DNA from: Annona cherimola
Lineage: Eukaryota > Streptophyta > Magnoliopsida > Magnoliales > Annonaceae
Reading direction: 5' to 3'
Length of the DNA stretch: 64,000 nt
Assembly: GCA_030490835.1 (NCBI GenBank)
Contig: CM059971.1
Location: 43,262,012-43,326,011 of the forward strand
The first letter of the stretch is position 1; every line of letters starts with the position of its first letter. The position numbers and the translations under genes are program-made. This document shows, one piece after another, positions 11,466 to 22,956 of the stretch. The notes below the pieces were generated by a model. The model saw only the letters and a list, made by a program, of their open reading frames with translations. It had not been told where the DNA came from and searched no databases.

Positions 11466-13554
11466 TGTTGGAATTCAAGGAAAATTAAGCACAATCCATG
11501 TTTTGATGACTAACAACTCAATTTGAGAATCAGTTGGGTACTAATACAGTTGCTAAGTGTTGTTAAAGGTTAAAAACTTAAGTTTCAAAACATAGCAGAC
11601 CAAGTCGCAGTCCCAAGTCAACGCAGCCATCGATTTAGATGAAGTCGATTCCCAAGTCGACTCAAGAAGCGACTTCAGATGCATTAAATGTTCCAACGTT
11701 GAATTTGGGACTCGGAGACAGGTGAAGTCGCAGTCGAAGTCGACTCCACCTGCAATTTAGGTGAAGTCGTAGACCCTAGTCGACTCCAGAAATGATTTCA
11801 AATGCATTTGTGGAACCTCGATCTTTGAGATGTGTATAAAACCCTAAGATTGTAAACCCTAGGTAATATATTTAAGAAATATATATTCATAAATATGAAA
11901 TATGTGAAAATAGATATTAAAATAATTATGTATGAAATTCGGATGAATAGTCACGTGAATAGTGCATGTGAATAGTAAACGTGAATAGTGAACGTGGGAT
12001 TAAGGAATATGTTAAGTTAATCATTTTGGATTAATTTAATCATACAAGACGAAAAAGAAACTTCCCACAAAAGGACAAAATAGCCACTTTTTGGATTTTT
12101 TAATATTTTCGGATTTAATGGTGATTTTTGAGGGAAAATGAAGAAAATTTCATATCTTACAATCCGGACATCGGATTGAGATGAAATTTTTTACGGATGG
12201 ATAAAAATTCATGATGGACATGATGAACAGTCTAAGATGTGATGAAAATCACAAATCAAGGGTCAAGATTAAACGTCATTTGAAGATCAAAAAGTAACTT
12301 ATCTTTTTCATTAATGTTACTTTTGACTTTTTAATAAAATAAATAATTAATAAATAAAAATAATAAATGAGCAGCAGCTATTACAGGAGCATGGCAGGCT
12401 AGGCATTGACCAAAATCAACGATCCATGATCAATCTCATCTTTAATCAATGGCTAAGATTTAATTAGCCTAAATTAAATAATTTTAATAAATAAAAAATC
12501 AAGGAAAATAGGGCTGCCATAGGGGGAGGCGTGAACAGTAGTAGGGTGGCTGCACAAGGCTCCATGCACCTTTTAAAATTAGAAAAAAACACATTTGCAA
12601 ATTTACACCTCAAGCAAGGGGGGTAAATTGCAAATATGTAAAAAATACATGCCTATAAAAGGGGAACATGGGGTGAACGTCCAAGCACTCCAAATCTCAG
12701 CTCCAAGTGAGCAAAATCAAGCCAAAGCCTTGCCCCCACACGTTTTAGCTTTGAAGAGAAAGAAGAAGAGAAGGTTAGAGAGAGAAAGGGCAAGTAGAAG
12801 GAGGATATCTTCACTTGAGGTAAGTGAATTCTCCTCAAACTTATTTTGAATGTGAAGTAAGGTAAAACCATGCTTAGATAATGCCTAAACATGAGAAAAT
12901 AAAAATAGATATAATGCTTAATTGAAATTATGCCAAAACATCAAAAACTTGGAACGAAGATAGAGCATTCGGGAAGATAGCATATGATATGCGAAAATAA
13001 TGCTCCAAAATTGATAAATGATGATTTGGGATGAATGAATATGATGTTGGGGTGATGATATATTAATTTCATGATTTTTGGAATTAAGGATTATGCTTAA
13101 GTGAATTTATGTTGATTTTTAGTATATGGAGAAAGTGATTTTTTTAGCCAAGTAAATGATGATAAATTCAAGATTTATGAATTTTTCCATGATATACTAA
13201 GCATAAGCTATGTCATGGTATTTTTTATTTTTGGAAAAAATGTCAATTTTTGAAACCCATGAACAGTAACCAAGTTGCTGTGAACAGTAACCACGGATGA
13301 ACAGTGATTTGGCTACAGTGATCTGCTACAGTAACAGCGTGATTTTGGAGAAAATTTTAGATTTATTTTTATATTTTATGAGGGTATATGGATGGAATTT
13401 TTAAAGAGTTTATGGATAAAAATCCATATAAAGAGATAATGACCAATTAATAAGATTAACCTCTAAAGAAATGAGGTAATGAATATAAAGCATTTATGGA
13501 AAATAAATTAAGACATGGAAAGATATAAATAAAATATCATTTTTCCATGTATAG

Positions 13555-13593
13555 GAAAAGGAAAGGAAACGATGGAGGACACGGACTAAGGAG
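13555..13593 (+). other. Candidate microexon box in LTR-2 (39 nt)
   Basis: The acceptor TTTTTCCATGTATAG is followed by a purine-rich 39-base box (GAAAAGGAAAGG to AAGGAG) and the donor GTAAGC at 13594. It is in the same position and of the same design as the boxes of the other five LTRs. Confidence 0.45.
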
Positions 13594-14278
13594 GTAAGCA
13601 AGCACAACTTTGAAAATGTGATTTTATTGCTTCATTGAAAATGATGATTTGTAAGCAAGCAAACCCTTTTGAAAATGTGATTTTATTCCCAAGTATTTAT
13701 GAAATGTGTTTAAGGATGGCCATTCCTATAATATTTTGAAATGATGAATGTTTATGAGTTTTTATGAAAAGTCATGCCGGCATATTGATATCATGTGATG
13801 TTCATGGACATGTGCACATGTATGATGTATAAGGAAGAGGCTTTGGTGGAGGTAGAAAGTGGATCAGAGGGTCCCCCTTCACTATTGTCGAGTCGTATGG
13901 GTTGTGTGCCGACGGCGTCCTCCCCAGAGGTGGAGGCAAAGGAATGTTATGTTTGAATGAATGCATTGCATTTTCATACATGGATTGAAAAGGAAAGCAT
14001 GGATTTGAAATTATGTTTTTAAGGGATAGTGCAAATAATTCTCTACATGAGAATGACAAGTTACCTGGTGTAAGAGGTATATAACGCTGGGGAAATCAAA
14101 AGTCATGCATGTAGGAACCATGTAGGCGTCAAGAGGAAGAGAGATTCCCCTTGATGAGGCCAAGTCGGAGACAGCCGGCGTATTGGACCATGTTATGTGA
14201 GATGTTCCCTGAGCTAGCGTACCCGCACACGAAGGTTTATGTCAGAAGTGGAAAGGAAGCATTTGCACATCCAATGTT

Positions 14279-14482
14279 TATGAAAAGGTTTCTATTCCAT
14301 TGATAGTTGATCACTTGCTAAGTGTCTCCTATCGAATGAAGAGAAATGCATTTACGAATGATTTACATGAATGGTTTATGAAAGGTTTCGAAATATGGTT
14401 TACGAAAAGGTTTCTATTCCGTTGGTAGTTGATCACTTGGTAAGTGTCTTCTATCGAATGGAGAGGAATGCATTTAAAATGA
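14279..14482 (+). repeat. Imperfect tandem duplication in LTR-2
   Basis: Two copies of about 120 bp share TTTCTATTCCRTTGRTAGTT, then ATCACTTGSTAAGTGTC, which has a CACTT/AAGTG hairpin, then GGAGARGAATGCATTT-like text. The same hairpin occurs once in LTR-1 (near 7590) and in G3. Confidence 0.65.
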
Positions 14483-14497
14483 AAAATGCTTGCTTAT

Positions 14498-14511
14498 TGA
14501 GTTTCGACTCA
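14498..14511 (+). other. TGAGT-TTCG-ACTCA hairpin in LTR-2
   Basis: A perfect 5 bp stem closes a TTCG loop, the sequence of the very stable UUCG tetraloop if transcribed. It is followed by TTTTGTTTTTCC and CTCAG|ACAGGT. The identical hairpin occurs in LTR-3 at 35825-35838. Confidence 0.55.
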
Positions 14512-16134
14512 TGTTTTGTTTTTCCAACCTCAGACAGGTGTAGGGAAAGCCAAGAAATGAAGGACATGTGTTGCTAAAGGAAAAGAGGAATCTACAAAGG
14601 TTAGTAGATTTTTGTATGAATAGATTCCCTAATGGGATATGATGAAAAAGACATAGGTTGTATGAAACTATGAAGTAATGAATAATATGAGAAGTTGATG
14701 ATTTATGATAAGTTCATTATGAATGATGATGAGTATATGTTTATATGATGAAAGAAAAAGAAATGAAAAAAAAATTGGACGAGATCCAATTAAGAACCCG
14801 CCGCGTGATCAGGGCAACAATCCTGATTCACACTTACCAATCGACAAGATCTTGGAGTAAGGACTATGTGGACGCCTCGGTTCGGGGCGCCACAACATTA
14901 AATGTTCCAGAGTTGAAATTGGGCACGGAGATAGGTGAAGTCGCAGTCAAAGTAGACTCCACTTGCGATTTAGGTGAAGTCGTAGTCAAAGTAGACTTCA
15001 CTTGCGATTTAGGTGAAGTCGTAGACCCAAGTCGACTCCAGATACGACTTGAGTGAAGTTGAAGTTCAAGTCGTCCCAGGCAAGCGATTCGAGCAAATGG
15101 CTATGTCAGAATCCTTCAAAGCTGAATATCATTAAATGAACAACTATATATACTAAAGATTAGAGACTAAAATCAAGAAGGCAAATCATCCTAATTCAAG
15201 GCCACAAGGATATACCTCTCAAGAGAAGAACTATATGCTTTCTCTCAAGCCTAAACCAGGAAAACCAAGGATATCAACTAAAGAATGCGATAAGAGAGGA
15301 AAGTGAAGTATCAAGATCACCTGCAAGAAATCCTAAGTTCCAACATATACACATGGATGGTGAAGTTGCACCCGAAGTCGACCTCACCTGCGACTCGGGT
15401 CAGGTCTAAGACCAAGTCAACCTGAATATGAAACTTGGAGTGGAAGCTGAAGACCGAAGTGTAACATTCAAATTTATTCCTCCATTATAAAAGAGGATTC
15501 AAGAGGATGTGTAAGGGGTTAGAGAAGCATTCCATAAGCTTACCTTCCACTCTCTAGTATTAAAGTGATCTACACTAACTCCAAGTGAAGAACTGTGCTT
15601 CAACTTGCTGAAAGCTCTATTACTGAACATTTTACTCTCTCTACAAGTTCTTCTACGCACTACAAATTGCCCACATGAATCTATAAAGTGTAGTTCTTTC
15701 TTTTGATTCATTATTCGTGTTTACCACTTGGTTTGATATTAGAAATCAAAACCAAGTGAAGGCAAAGTAGTGTTGTGACTGGAGTGTGACTCGTCACCTA
15801 CTTGTGCTATATTTTTGCAAGCCCTCTAGAGTTGGAATCTAGAAGAGAGCTGCTGCTCTAGTTGTATTTGAAATCCAATAGTGGAACCCAAGTCACAACG
15901 AGTGTGAACTTGGAAGAGTGGAGTAGGGAAGGTTACCCGAACCACTATAAAACTTTGTCTCTTGGTGTGGCTTGATTTTCTACATTTTACTGCTTTATTT
16001 CTCTCCATATTTTCTGCTTGTTTCATTAAGGGGACTAAATTAAAAAGGAAAAAATTTATATTTAAGTAAAAAAATTTAAAATACCTAATTCACCTCTCCC
16101 CTCTTTGGTTGTTGCCATAAACTCGGGACCAACA

Positions 16135-16689
16135 CTTCATGAATTATTTTACAGATAGCATGTGGAGTGATCCAATAGTCATATTGTTGCTCAAACTTAA
16201 AATGGTTTCAAAATACCTCCCGGAGGCAGTATGTCCTCCTCTAGATGAGGGGTATAAAATCTTTGGAGTTAAAACATTCATAAAGGCAATTTGATGGGTT
16301 GATAATGAAGGCCACAAGAAAGATATGATTGTCAGTGAAGCTGAATTTTTTAAAAGGATAAATCAGTCCAAGTTCTGTAAGTGCTATGGATGAACGATGT
16401 GCCCATTCATCAAGTATTTCCTTACATGACTGAAGAATTAAGCTATGATTGGTTATATACTGAACTTTTTCATGAGAATTAGAAGTATGTGTTACCACAC
16501 TTATATTGCAAATGAGCAATGTGTCAGATAAGACAAACCAAACAATTTGCGCTAGAACATTTCACTCGGAATTGGCCCATGATAGTTATGCTCTTCTGTT
16601 GATTATTTCAGTCTTAAAAGAAACATATATTTCATGGGAAGAACTAACTGACTTGTTCATTAAGAGATTTCTAAATATATCACAACATT
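16135..16689. other. Unassigned relic sequence
   Basis: This is old DNA between the copia-1 end and an inverted LTR relic. A short + frame (16506-16739) contains a SWEELTDLFIKRF phrase reminiscent of gypsy gag, but this is too short and isolated to call. Nothing else is recognised. Confidence 0.3.
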
Positions 16690-18780
16690 TTGTTCGCAAT
16701 CTCACCATAAGTGCACGAGTCGTAGATTGTAATATATAAATTGTCGATCCACAAGAAATTCAGGACTATAAATTTTGCTTTTAAATGCTTTTGTGTCGGA
16801 TATAAAATGGAATATAAAAGTGGAAAGAGAATATAGTAAATAAAATAGAAAAGAAATAGAAAATTAGGAAGAGAAAATTGAAAACTAGAAAGAGTAGAGA
16901 ACAAAAGTGCGAGTACCTAGGGTCTAGGCTTTCACATGTGATTTTTGCAATGGGTAGTTGTATAATTATTTAATTTGAATATTGTTTGTTAAAGGAGAAT
17001 AAACTCTAATTTATCCTTGCACCTTCTCTTCTCGAAACCTACAAGGTGTACCTTAATTTTCTTAACCACCTATTCTTATGCGATTAAGTTAATTATAATC
17101 CATTAAGATTTGTGGTTTGTTCATAGAATTCCTCAAGGTCATCATGTCTATTCTCATAGTCTTAGATTTTTAAGTTTAATATCTTGATTATCGTATATTA
17201 CGTTTCCACATCTCGGTACCATCACCTAATATATGGAATCATGCCAAAGTACGAGCCCATGTACAAAGCAAGCATTAAAATCGTAAGATATTAAATTAAC
17301 AACAATATTTATCATAAATAAATTAAAAACCCACACCATGCTACATTGTACGTATGCTACATCCTAAATCCTAGATTTAAGGTTTAGCTGAGCATGTTTA
17401 AGTCCAAAATAAAATTAAAATACAAATTCATCTTAAACAAGACAATTAAAATTAAAAGGAAAAAAGATAGAAAAGCTTACTGGTTTGAAGCCCCTGATGA
17501 TGTGTCAGCTGCTCCACGCAACTCGCCGGTTCGTCTCTTTCCAGTGCTCTCCACCTCCTCACTCTCTCTCTTTCTTCTTTCTAGTTTTTCTTCTCAAAAT
17601 TCCCTCTAAAAAATTTAATGTAATTTTTGCTGTAAAACTCCAAATTCTGCTGTCCGTCCTATCCATTTTATAGCACCAAAAAAATTGTGCAAACAGGGAT
17701 TGCGGCTGAAATTTGTGCTTTAGTTGGATTGCTTAAGGTAGGTAGGCCCCATGAAACACAATTCAGAATTGCATTGTGGCTGCATGCTGCGCATATGCTA
17801 GTGGCCCCACAGTTGCATTGGACGGTCTGGAATTTTAATAATGGCTTGGAGACTTGAACGGCTGGATGGTTATAAACAACGGACCCCACATCGACTGCCA
17901 CAATTTGAATTGCGTTGGTTATGCAAATCAGCAGCTTGAATTTGTGGACGGTAAAACGAATCTAAAATAGATGGCTAGGCGGTGCAGATCTGGCCGCTGG
18001 ACATGGATTAGCTGATATTTCTGGAGAATGGACGGCTGAGATTTGACGATAGGGCGGTGCAAAATTCTGCCGCTTAGATGGATGGCTTGGATCAAATGGA
18101 CATGATAAACGACTTGGTGATAAAATTCTGGACGGAAATTAGCTGAAATAAATGGACGGTCTAGATTTTACGATTTTGCTGAAATTTTAGACAGTCCAAT
18201 TGCTGCTGGATTAAATGGACGGTTTGGATCAAAGAGGCTGGGCAGCTGGATCTCGCATGATCGATGGCTGAAAATTTATGATCGTTGATTTCTGGTGGGC
18301 CACACATGCAATTTTCTGGACATTTGCATGGATAAAAAGGAACCACTGGAATGGAATGCATGGACGGCTGGATTTTTTTATTTCTGGCCTTTTACTTGCA
18401 TTGTTGAAGAATTAATGGACGGTCTAGATGACACTGAAAAATCTGCTTTGGATTATTGCATGGGCTGTGATGGATGGTTGGAAATTAGACAGTGGTGATT
18501 TAAGGGACTGGGTAGTGCAGATTGAAAATGAAGGCGGTTGCTAATTAATTTGCTGGATATTCAAAATATGGACAGTGCAGATTTAATTAAGGGTAGCTGA
18601 TTGGATGACGTGGGCTAATATTTGTTGGAGAAAATCTGGACGGCCAGATTGAATTAAGGCATGGATCTGGCCGTGATCTGGCCATTGAATAATTGTTGAT
18701 TGATCTGTTCTGAATTTTTCAGCACGTTAATTTCTGTTTGGACATTGATGATTTTGTGGGGCCTACTCTCGAACTTGCAA
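16690..18780 (-). repeat. LTR-like relic X, minus orientation
   Basis: Read on the - strand it has a TATA-like GCTATAAAATGG (about 17675), GGGGCTTCAAACCAGTAAGC, TCTAGGATTTAGGATGTAGC, the phrase CGAGAAGAGAAGGTGCAAGG, then GGATCGACAATTTATA and an end near ATTGCGAACA (about 16690). The phrase GGGGCTTCCAATCAATAAGC recurs on the + strand at about 19915-19935, and the GGATCGATATTTTATAG and GAGATTGCG text recurs at 36350-36405. Those repeats in opposite orientation are the evidence for an LTR relic. The family is probably gypsy Tat-like, by association only, and the boundaries are approximate. Confidence 0.5.
17694..18700. repeat. Cluster of degenerate GGACGGYYNRGAT motifs
   Basis: Ten or more loose copies such as GGACGGTCTGGAATTTT, GGACGGCTGAGATTT, GGACGGTCTAGATTT and GGACGGTTTGGATC recur at irregular spacing in the presumed U3 side of relic X. 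There is no coding frame. It may be a block of decayed enhancer-like repeats. Confidence 0.55.
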
Positions 18781-19639
18781 ACTTGCATAAAAAATATTTA
18801 AACCAAATTATATAACCAGAAAATTAATAAATAGGTGATTAATAAAAAATATTTAAAGCCTAATTGTTGCAACACTTTAATAAAATATATCAAGCACTTG
18901 TGATTTTGTGGCGACAAATAAAAAAATATAATTTCAAGTTAAAAGATCACTAAAATTATTTAAATCACTTGAAATAAATATTTACTACCCAATTGTTGCA
19001 AATACACATTTTAAATCAAATTTCACATTAAACTCAAAGATTTACCCACTAAATTAGTATAAAATGCCCATAAAATATATTTTTAATTTCTAATTATCAC
19101 ATTCCCTCCAAAGATTATCAAAGCAATACACCTTTTATCAAGAGAGCTTCAATGTGATTATATTTTATGATGAGTCATTTGTAGAATAGTGAACTAGTAG
19201 CTTGATAAGGAGTAAATCATGATCCATAAGAGTATTAAATCAATGGAATGGTATTTTCCTAAACTTCTAGGAGTGCAATTGTTCTTTTTAGATATGTTGC
19301 AAATGCTAGTCACAAACATTCAAGTTTTCACTTCTAGTAATATGGTGCTAATTGAAGAAGATATTTTTGTAATCCTTAGATCTAGACGAATCATACCAAA
19401 AACGAAGGCAAGGCCCTAGTATAGGAAACACATGCTCAATGTAAGTAGATTGCGATGTCTAGTAATGAAAAACCATTAGTTAATTATGATGTATGTAAGC
19501 CATTATCATACTGTATATTTAGAATAATAATTGGATTATAATATGAGTAATGGAGATGATTTGAGTTGAATATTGATTGATTTAGCTTAGTTATGTGAAA
19601 ACACTCATCATTTGATCAATTTATGCAAAGTATGAAAGT
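18781..19639. other. AT-rich sequence, nothing recognised
   Basis: Very AT-rich with small open frames only. I see no motif, repeat or terminal signal that assigns it to a family. Confidence 0.5.
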
Positions 19640-20062
19640 GCATGCAATTTTGGGGCCCCAAATCATACAAAATAGCAGATTTTGAGCAAAAAAGAACTCA
19701 ACTGGGCTTGCCTTGGTTGAACCATGTGGGACCCTGGTTAGATTAATTCTTATGCAAACCAAACTCTGTGCGTAAGTACTCCCTGGATTCCTATATAAAC
19801 ACCTGTTGGGGACGTTTCAAAGCATCCTAGAACGTCCTTGGAGCTTAGGGGTCAGGTCTGGAAGTGAGAGAAATTGAAGAGCATAGGGAAAAAAGTGAAG
19901 CGGTGAGACACCATCGGGGCTTCCAATCAATAAGCTTTTCTTTTCTTATTTTCTTTAAGTTTAATTGCTGTGTTTGAGATGAAATTGTTTTCTATTTTGA
20001 TGTAATCATAAATATTCTAGGCCAACACCTTAATCTAGGGTTTAGGATGTAGCATGTGTACA
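19640..20062 (+). repeat. LTR-like relic X, plus orientation, truncated
   Basis: It has TATA box CTATATAAAC at 19791-19800, then GGGGCTTCCAATCAATAAGC, TTAATTGCTGTGTTTGAGATG and TCTAGGGTTTAGGATGTAGC. These correspond in order to the minus-strand relic at 16690-18780. It stops where relic Y begins at TGATAACTCG (20063). Confidence 0.5.
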
Positions 20063-21687
20063 TGATAACTCGTAAAAATGCGAATTATCATGGCCCATTT
20101 CAGACTATTTTTGTTTGTTAGTCTAAGGGATTAGGCTTAGTTTGCATCCATTTAGCTTAATTTTCACTCGCTTTGCATTTTAGGAGCATTATACAATTTT
20201 TATGCATTTTTAGTATAAATTAGGCATTTTTAGTCCATTTATTTAGTTCATTTAGTTTTTGCAGGAAGGACGGGCAATTTACAGGCATGCGAGCGAAGCG
20301 GATGCAGATCAAAGCCAAGTAAAGGAGCATGAGGATGGCGCCTAGACGCCACCCTACAGTCCCTTGCCAGAATCTCTAACACTTCACAAGATAGAGTTGC
20401 TTCAAGGGAGTTGACGCCTAGGTGCCACTTCATTTATTGGCAGACACACCAAGAAAAGTTATCTTTAGGACAATTGCTTCCAGGAGGTTGGCGCGTAGGC
20501 GCCATGGCATGATCATACAGGTGTTCCAAAAGAGTTTCCAAGTCACGAAGCATCCAGGGAGTTGGCGTCTAGGCGCCAAGGCATGAATTCCTAGGGCATC
20601 CAAAAAGGTTTCTAAGTTACCCAGCACATAGAGAGTTGGCGCCTAGGCACCACTACGCATCCGTACGCGCATATTTCTATACGTGTGCTGTGCAAATCAA
20701 AGATTATAAATAGAAACCTTAGAATTTATGCGCGGAGGAGAGCCCGGATAGAATAGATACTCAGAGAAGGAAAAAAACTTGTTTGAAGCACGGATTGAAG
20801 AGGAGATTCAACCACATTGGTGGAAACTTCCGGAGAACCAGTTTTCTCTTCATCTTTTTATTTCCTTTTCTCTGTTTTCATGGATACTTTCATGATGGAT
20901 GTATTGGATTTTTATGCCATGTCTTTGAGCTAAACTTCCACTAGATGTATAGTTAGGATGAATTGAACCGTAAACTATATTGTCTTGGTTTTGCAAATTT
21001 CATGAATGAATATTTGATTTTCTATATGATTGTGTGTTGTGGATTTACCCTTCCATATGATGTTTAATGCTTTTTACAAGATTAGCTACCTTATAAGATG
21101 ATTTAATTTCTTGATTAATTCTTGGAAAAGGAAAAATCTCTGCTAGATCCATGTGTAGGGCAAAGGTTTCCTCTTTGTTATGGGGAGTTGTTTAATGGAT
21201 AGGAATATACCGTTAAACCCTATGTAGTCATGAACAAGTTATGAATCTATCAATTTCACTTTATTTAATGGCATGGGAACATAACAATTGAATAGGGTGT
21301 AATTAGCCTTATATGTGTTGGAAGATATATATAAGGAATATTGAACTTGGACTAGTAATCTCATGAACGACCATAGAATTTAATGAATTCTAATTGACTT
21401 AATCCCATAAGAATAAGCGGTTAAGAATATATTAGGGTTACGCCTTGTAGATTTCGAAAGAAGGTGCTAGGATAATTTAGAGCTTTTTCTCTTTTAATGC
21501 ATAATATCCATATTAAATAAACACTCCATGTATACGCTACAGAATACGTATGTGAAATTTTAGACTAGATATTCTCATTCTGTGATTTTAAATTCCCTGT
21601 TTCATGTTCTTAAGATTAATCTTCCTCTTTTGTTATTTCTTTCTTTTTACTCAAATCCTCTTTGCGTTTAATATAAGTGTTCAAAAA
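20063..21687 (+). repeat. LTR-like relic Y, left part
   Basis: It begins TGATAACTCGTAAAAATGCG, with an inverted repeat GATAAYTCG/CGAATTATC. Later come a TATA-like TATAAATAG (about 20705), text about 21400-21480 matching relic X (ATAAGAATAAGCGGTTAAG, TTCGAAAGAAGGTGCTAGG), and a break at 21687 where LTR-3 inserted. It resumes at 36313 after LTR-3. The family is not identified. Confidence 0.5.
20337..20652 (+). repeat. 75 bp tandem repeat with GGCGCCTAGGCGCC palindrome
   Basis: Five units start at 20337, 20413, 20490, 20564 and 20638, spaced 74-77 bp. Each carries a variant of GGCGCCTAGGCGCCA preceded by GAGTTG or GAGGTTG. They lie upstream of the TATA-like site of relic Y, the position of a U3 enhancer. 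Confidence 0.8.
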
Positions 21688-22956
21688 TGTGATACCCAGA
21701 CCAAAATAGGAACCATACATGTGCATTTGACATGTAGATATGATTTATGTATTATTTGATTGATTTATTGAATTGAGGGCTATTGATTAAGGATGGTGAT
21801 TAAATTAATCGCCATAGCCCAATGTGGGCCAATGTGACTACAGTGGCCTAATGAGGGTTAGAAAATGTGAATATGATATGGATGATTATTTCATTTATTA
21901 TGATTTGATTAAAGGAGATTATGATGGTAATTATGGAATTAAGGTGATAAATGTTAAAAAATTTATAACTTAACGCCTATAACGCGGAATGAAGTGAAAT
22001 TTGAAAGGTAGGCACATAATGATATGCACAACCTCATGAATGGATTGTATTATAAAAACATTGATGAGATTAGGGTGATAATTATTTATTTTCATCCAAA
22101 TCTAAAAGATAATTTCAAATGACCATTACTAATACTAGAAAGGTCATTTTGAGATGAAATTTGTGGTAAACGGTTAAAATAATATGATCAATCTTATGGA
22201 GGGGTTTGATTAAGTTAATTATTATGGAAAAATACTTAATCACAAGAGGACGAAAGGCATTGACTTTTATCCCATAAAGTAACTCACCCATTAATGAAAA
22301 AGCAAGGGAGTTAATGAAGGGATTTATGGCTCAAATGAGGTGTCATGAGAGGGTGATTTTGAGAATGATTTATGACTTATTTTAAATATTAAAATCCATG
22401 ATAAATTCAAGTGATAAATGCATGGTTTAAAGGCTAGTATGTGTAGCCTTGAGGAGTCCATTGAGGTGACATAAAGGGGACGTCCAAGGGCCATTTGGAT
22501 GGATTTTGTGATTTTTAAAAAATGCCAAATATGATCTAAATGACCTACTTCACTAGGGTGTTAAATGCATGTAAGATTGGGGTGGATTTTGTGGCATAAA
22601 ATGCCAAAAAAAATGCCAAAAATCCAAGCAAAAGGGACGTGATCAACATGGACAGCAAAATGGCATTAATCGAGTAGATTTTGGGCATTTTTAATAATGT
22701 GTAAAAATACATTTTACGAAGGTAATATTGTGCCAACACATGGATAAGGGACCCATAAATTACCCTCAAACGAGGTGGCAAATGTGGGCCTGAAAAATCA
22801 GAAATTATAAAAAGGGAGTGAGAGGCTTGGACGTTCCATTTTGGGTAAGTAAGAGAGGGAAAAATCTCTCAAAAAGGGGCAACATCTAAGGGGACGTCCC
22901 AAGCAAGCCAAGGAGGAAGGAAAAAGGAAGAGAAAGAAGAGGAAACAGGGGGGGGG

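Larger units (their letters stand above)
11809..14894 (+). mobile_element. LTR-2: 3.1 kb chromoviral solo LTR
   Basis: It starts TGTGGAACC and ends GGGGCGCCACA. Its flanks are GCATT (11804-11808) and ACATT (14895-14899), a 5 bp duplication with one mismatch. Removing the LTR and one pentamer restores a continuous copia LTR repeat unit (ATGCATTAAATGTTCC) that is also present intact at about 11683-11698, which confirms the insertion. The TATA box CTATAAAAGG is at 12653-12662 and donor GTAAGT at 12820, about 168 bases later. It is the shortest of the six long LTRs. Confidence 0.87.
134..16134 (+). mobile_element. Copia-1: decayed Sirevirus-type Ty1/copia element, 5' part missing, with two nested solo LTRs
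   Basis: In order on the + strand there is a pol remnant (134-2923), a spacer, a third-ORF remnant (9458-11091), two polypurine tracts and a 3' LTR (11466-16134). The order matches the intact copia-2 on the other strand, so the assignment rests on direct comparison of the two copies as well as on family motifs. Chromoviral solo LTRs interrupt it at 2936-8937, twelve bases past the pol stop, and at 11809-14894, inside its own 3' LTR. The 5' LTR, gag and protease lie left of the window or are lost. Sirevirus is inferred from the third ORF after pol, the doubled polypurine tract and the Met-tRNA primer site of the sister copy. Confidence 0.85.
11466..16134 (+). repeat. Copia-1 3' LTR, split by solo LTR-2
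   Basis: It begins TGTTGGAATTC and ends CTCGGGACCAACA, the same ends as the copia-2 and copia-3 LTRs. Without LTR-2 and one duplicated pentamer it is about 1.58 kb, against 1714 bp in copia-2. GTCGAC palindromes and decayed forms occur at 11640-11790 and 14940-15035. A TATA-like ATTATAAAAG lies at 15484-15493. The U5 text about the 'preparing' boundary (CCACTATAAAACTTTG, then CCTCTCCCCTCTT) also matches. The partner 5' LTR is outside the window. Confidence 0.88.

Noticed and set aside
16506..16739. Gypsy gag fragment suggested by SWEELTDLFIKRF
   Set aside because: The match is short and has no neighbouring gag or pol text in frame.
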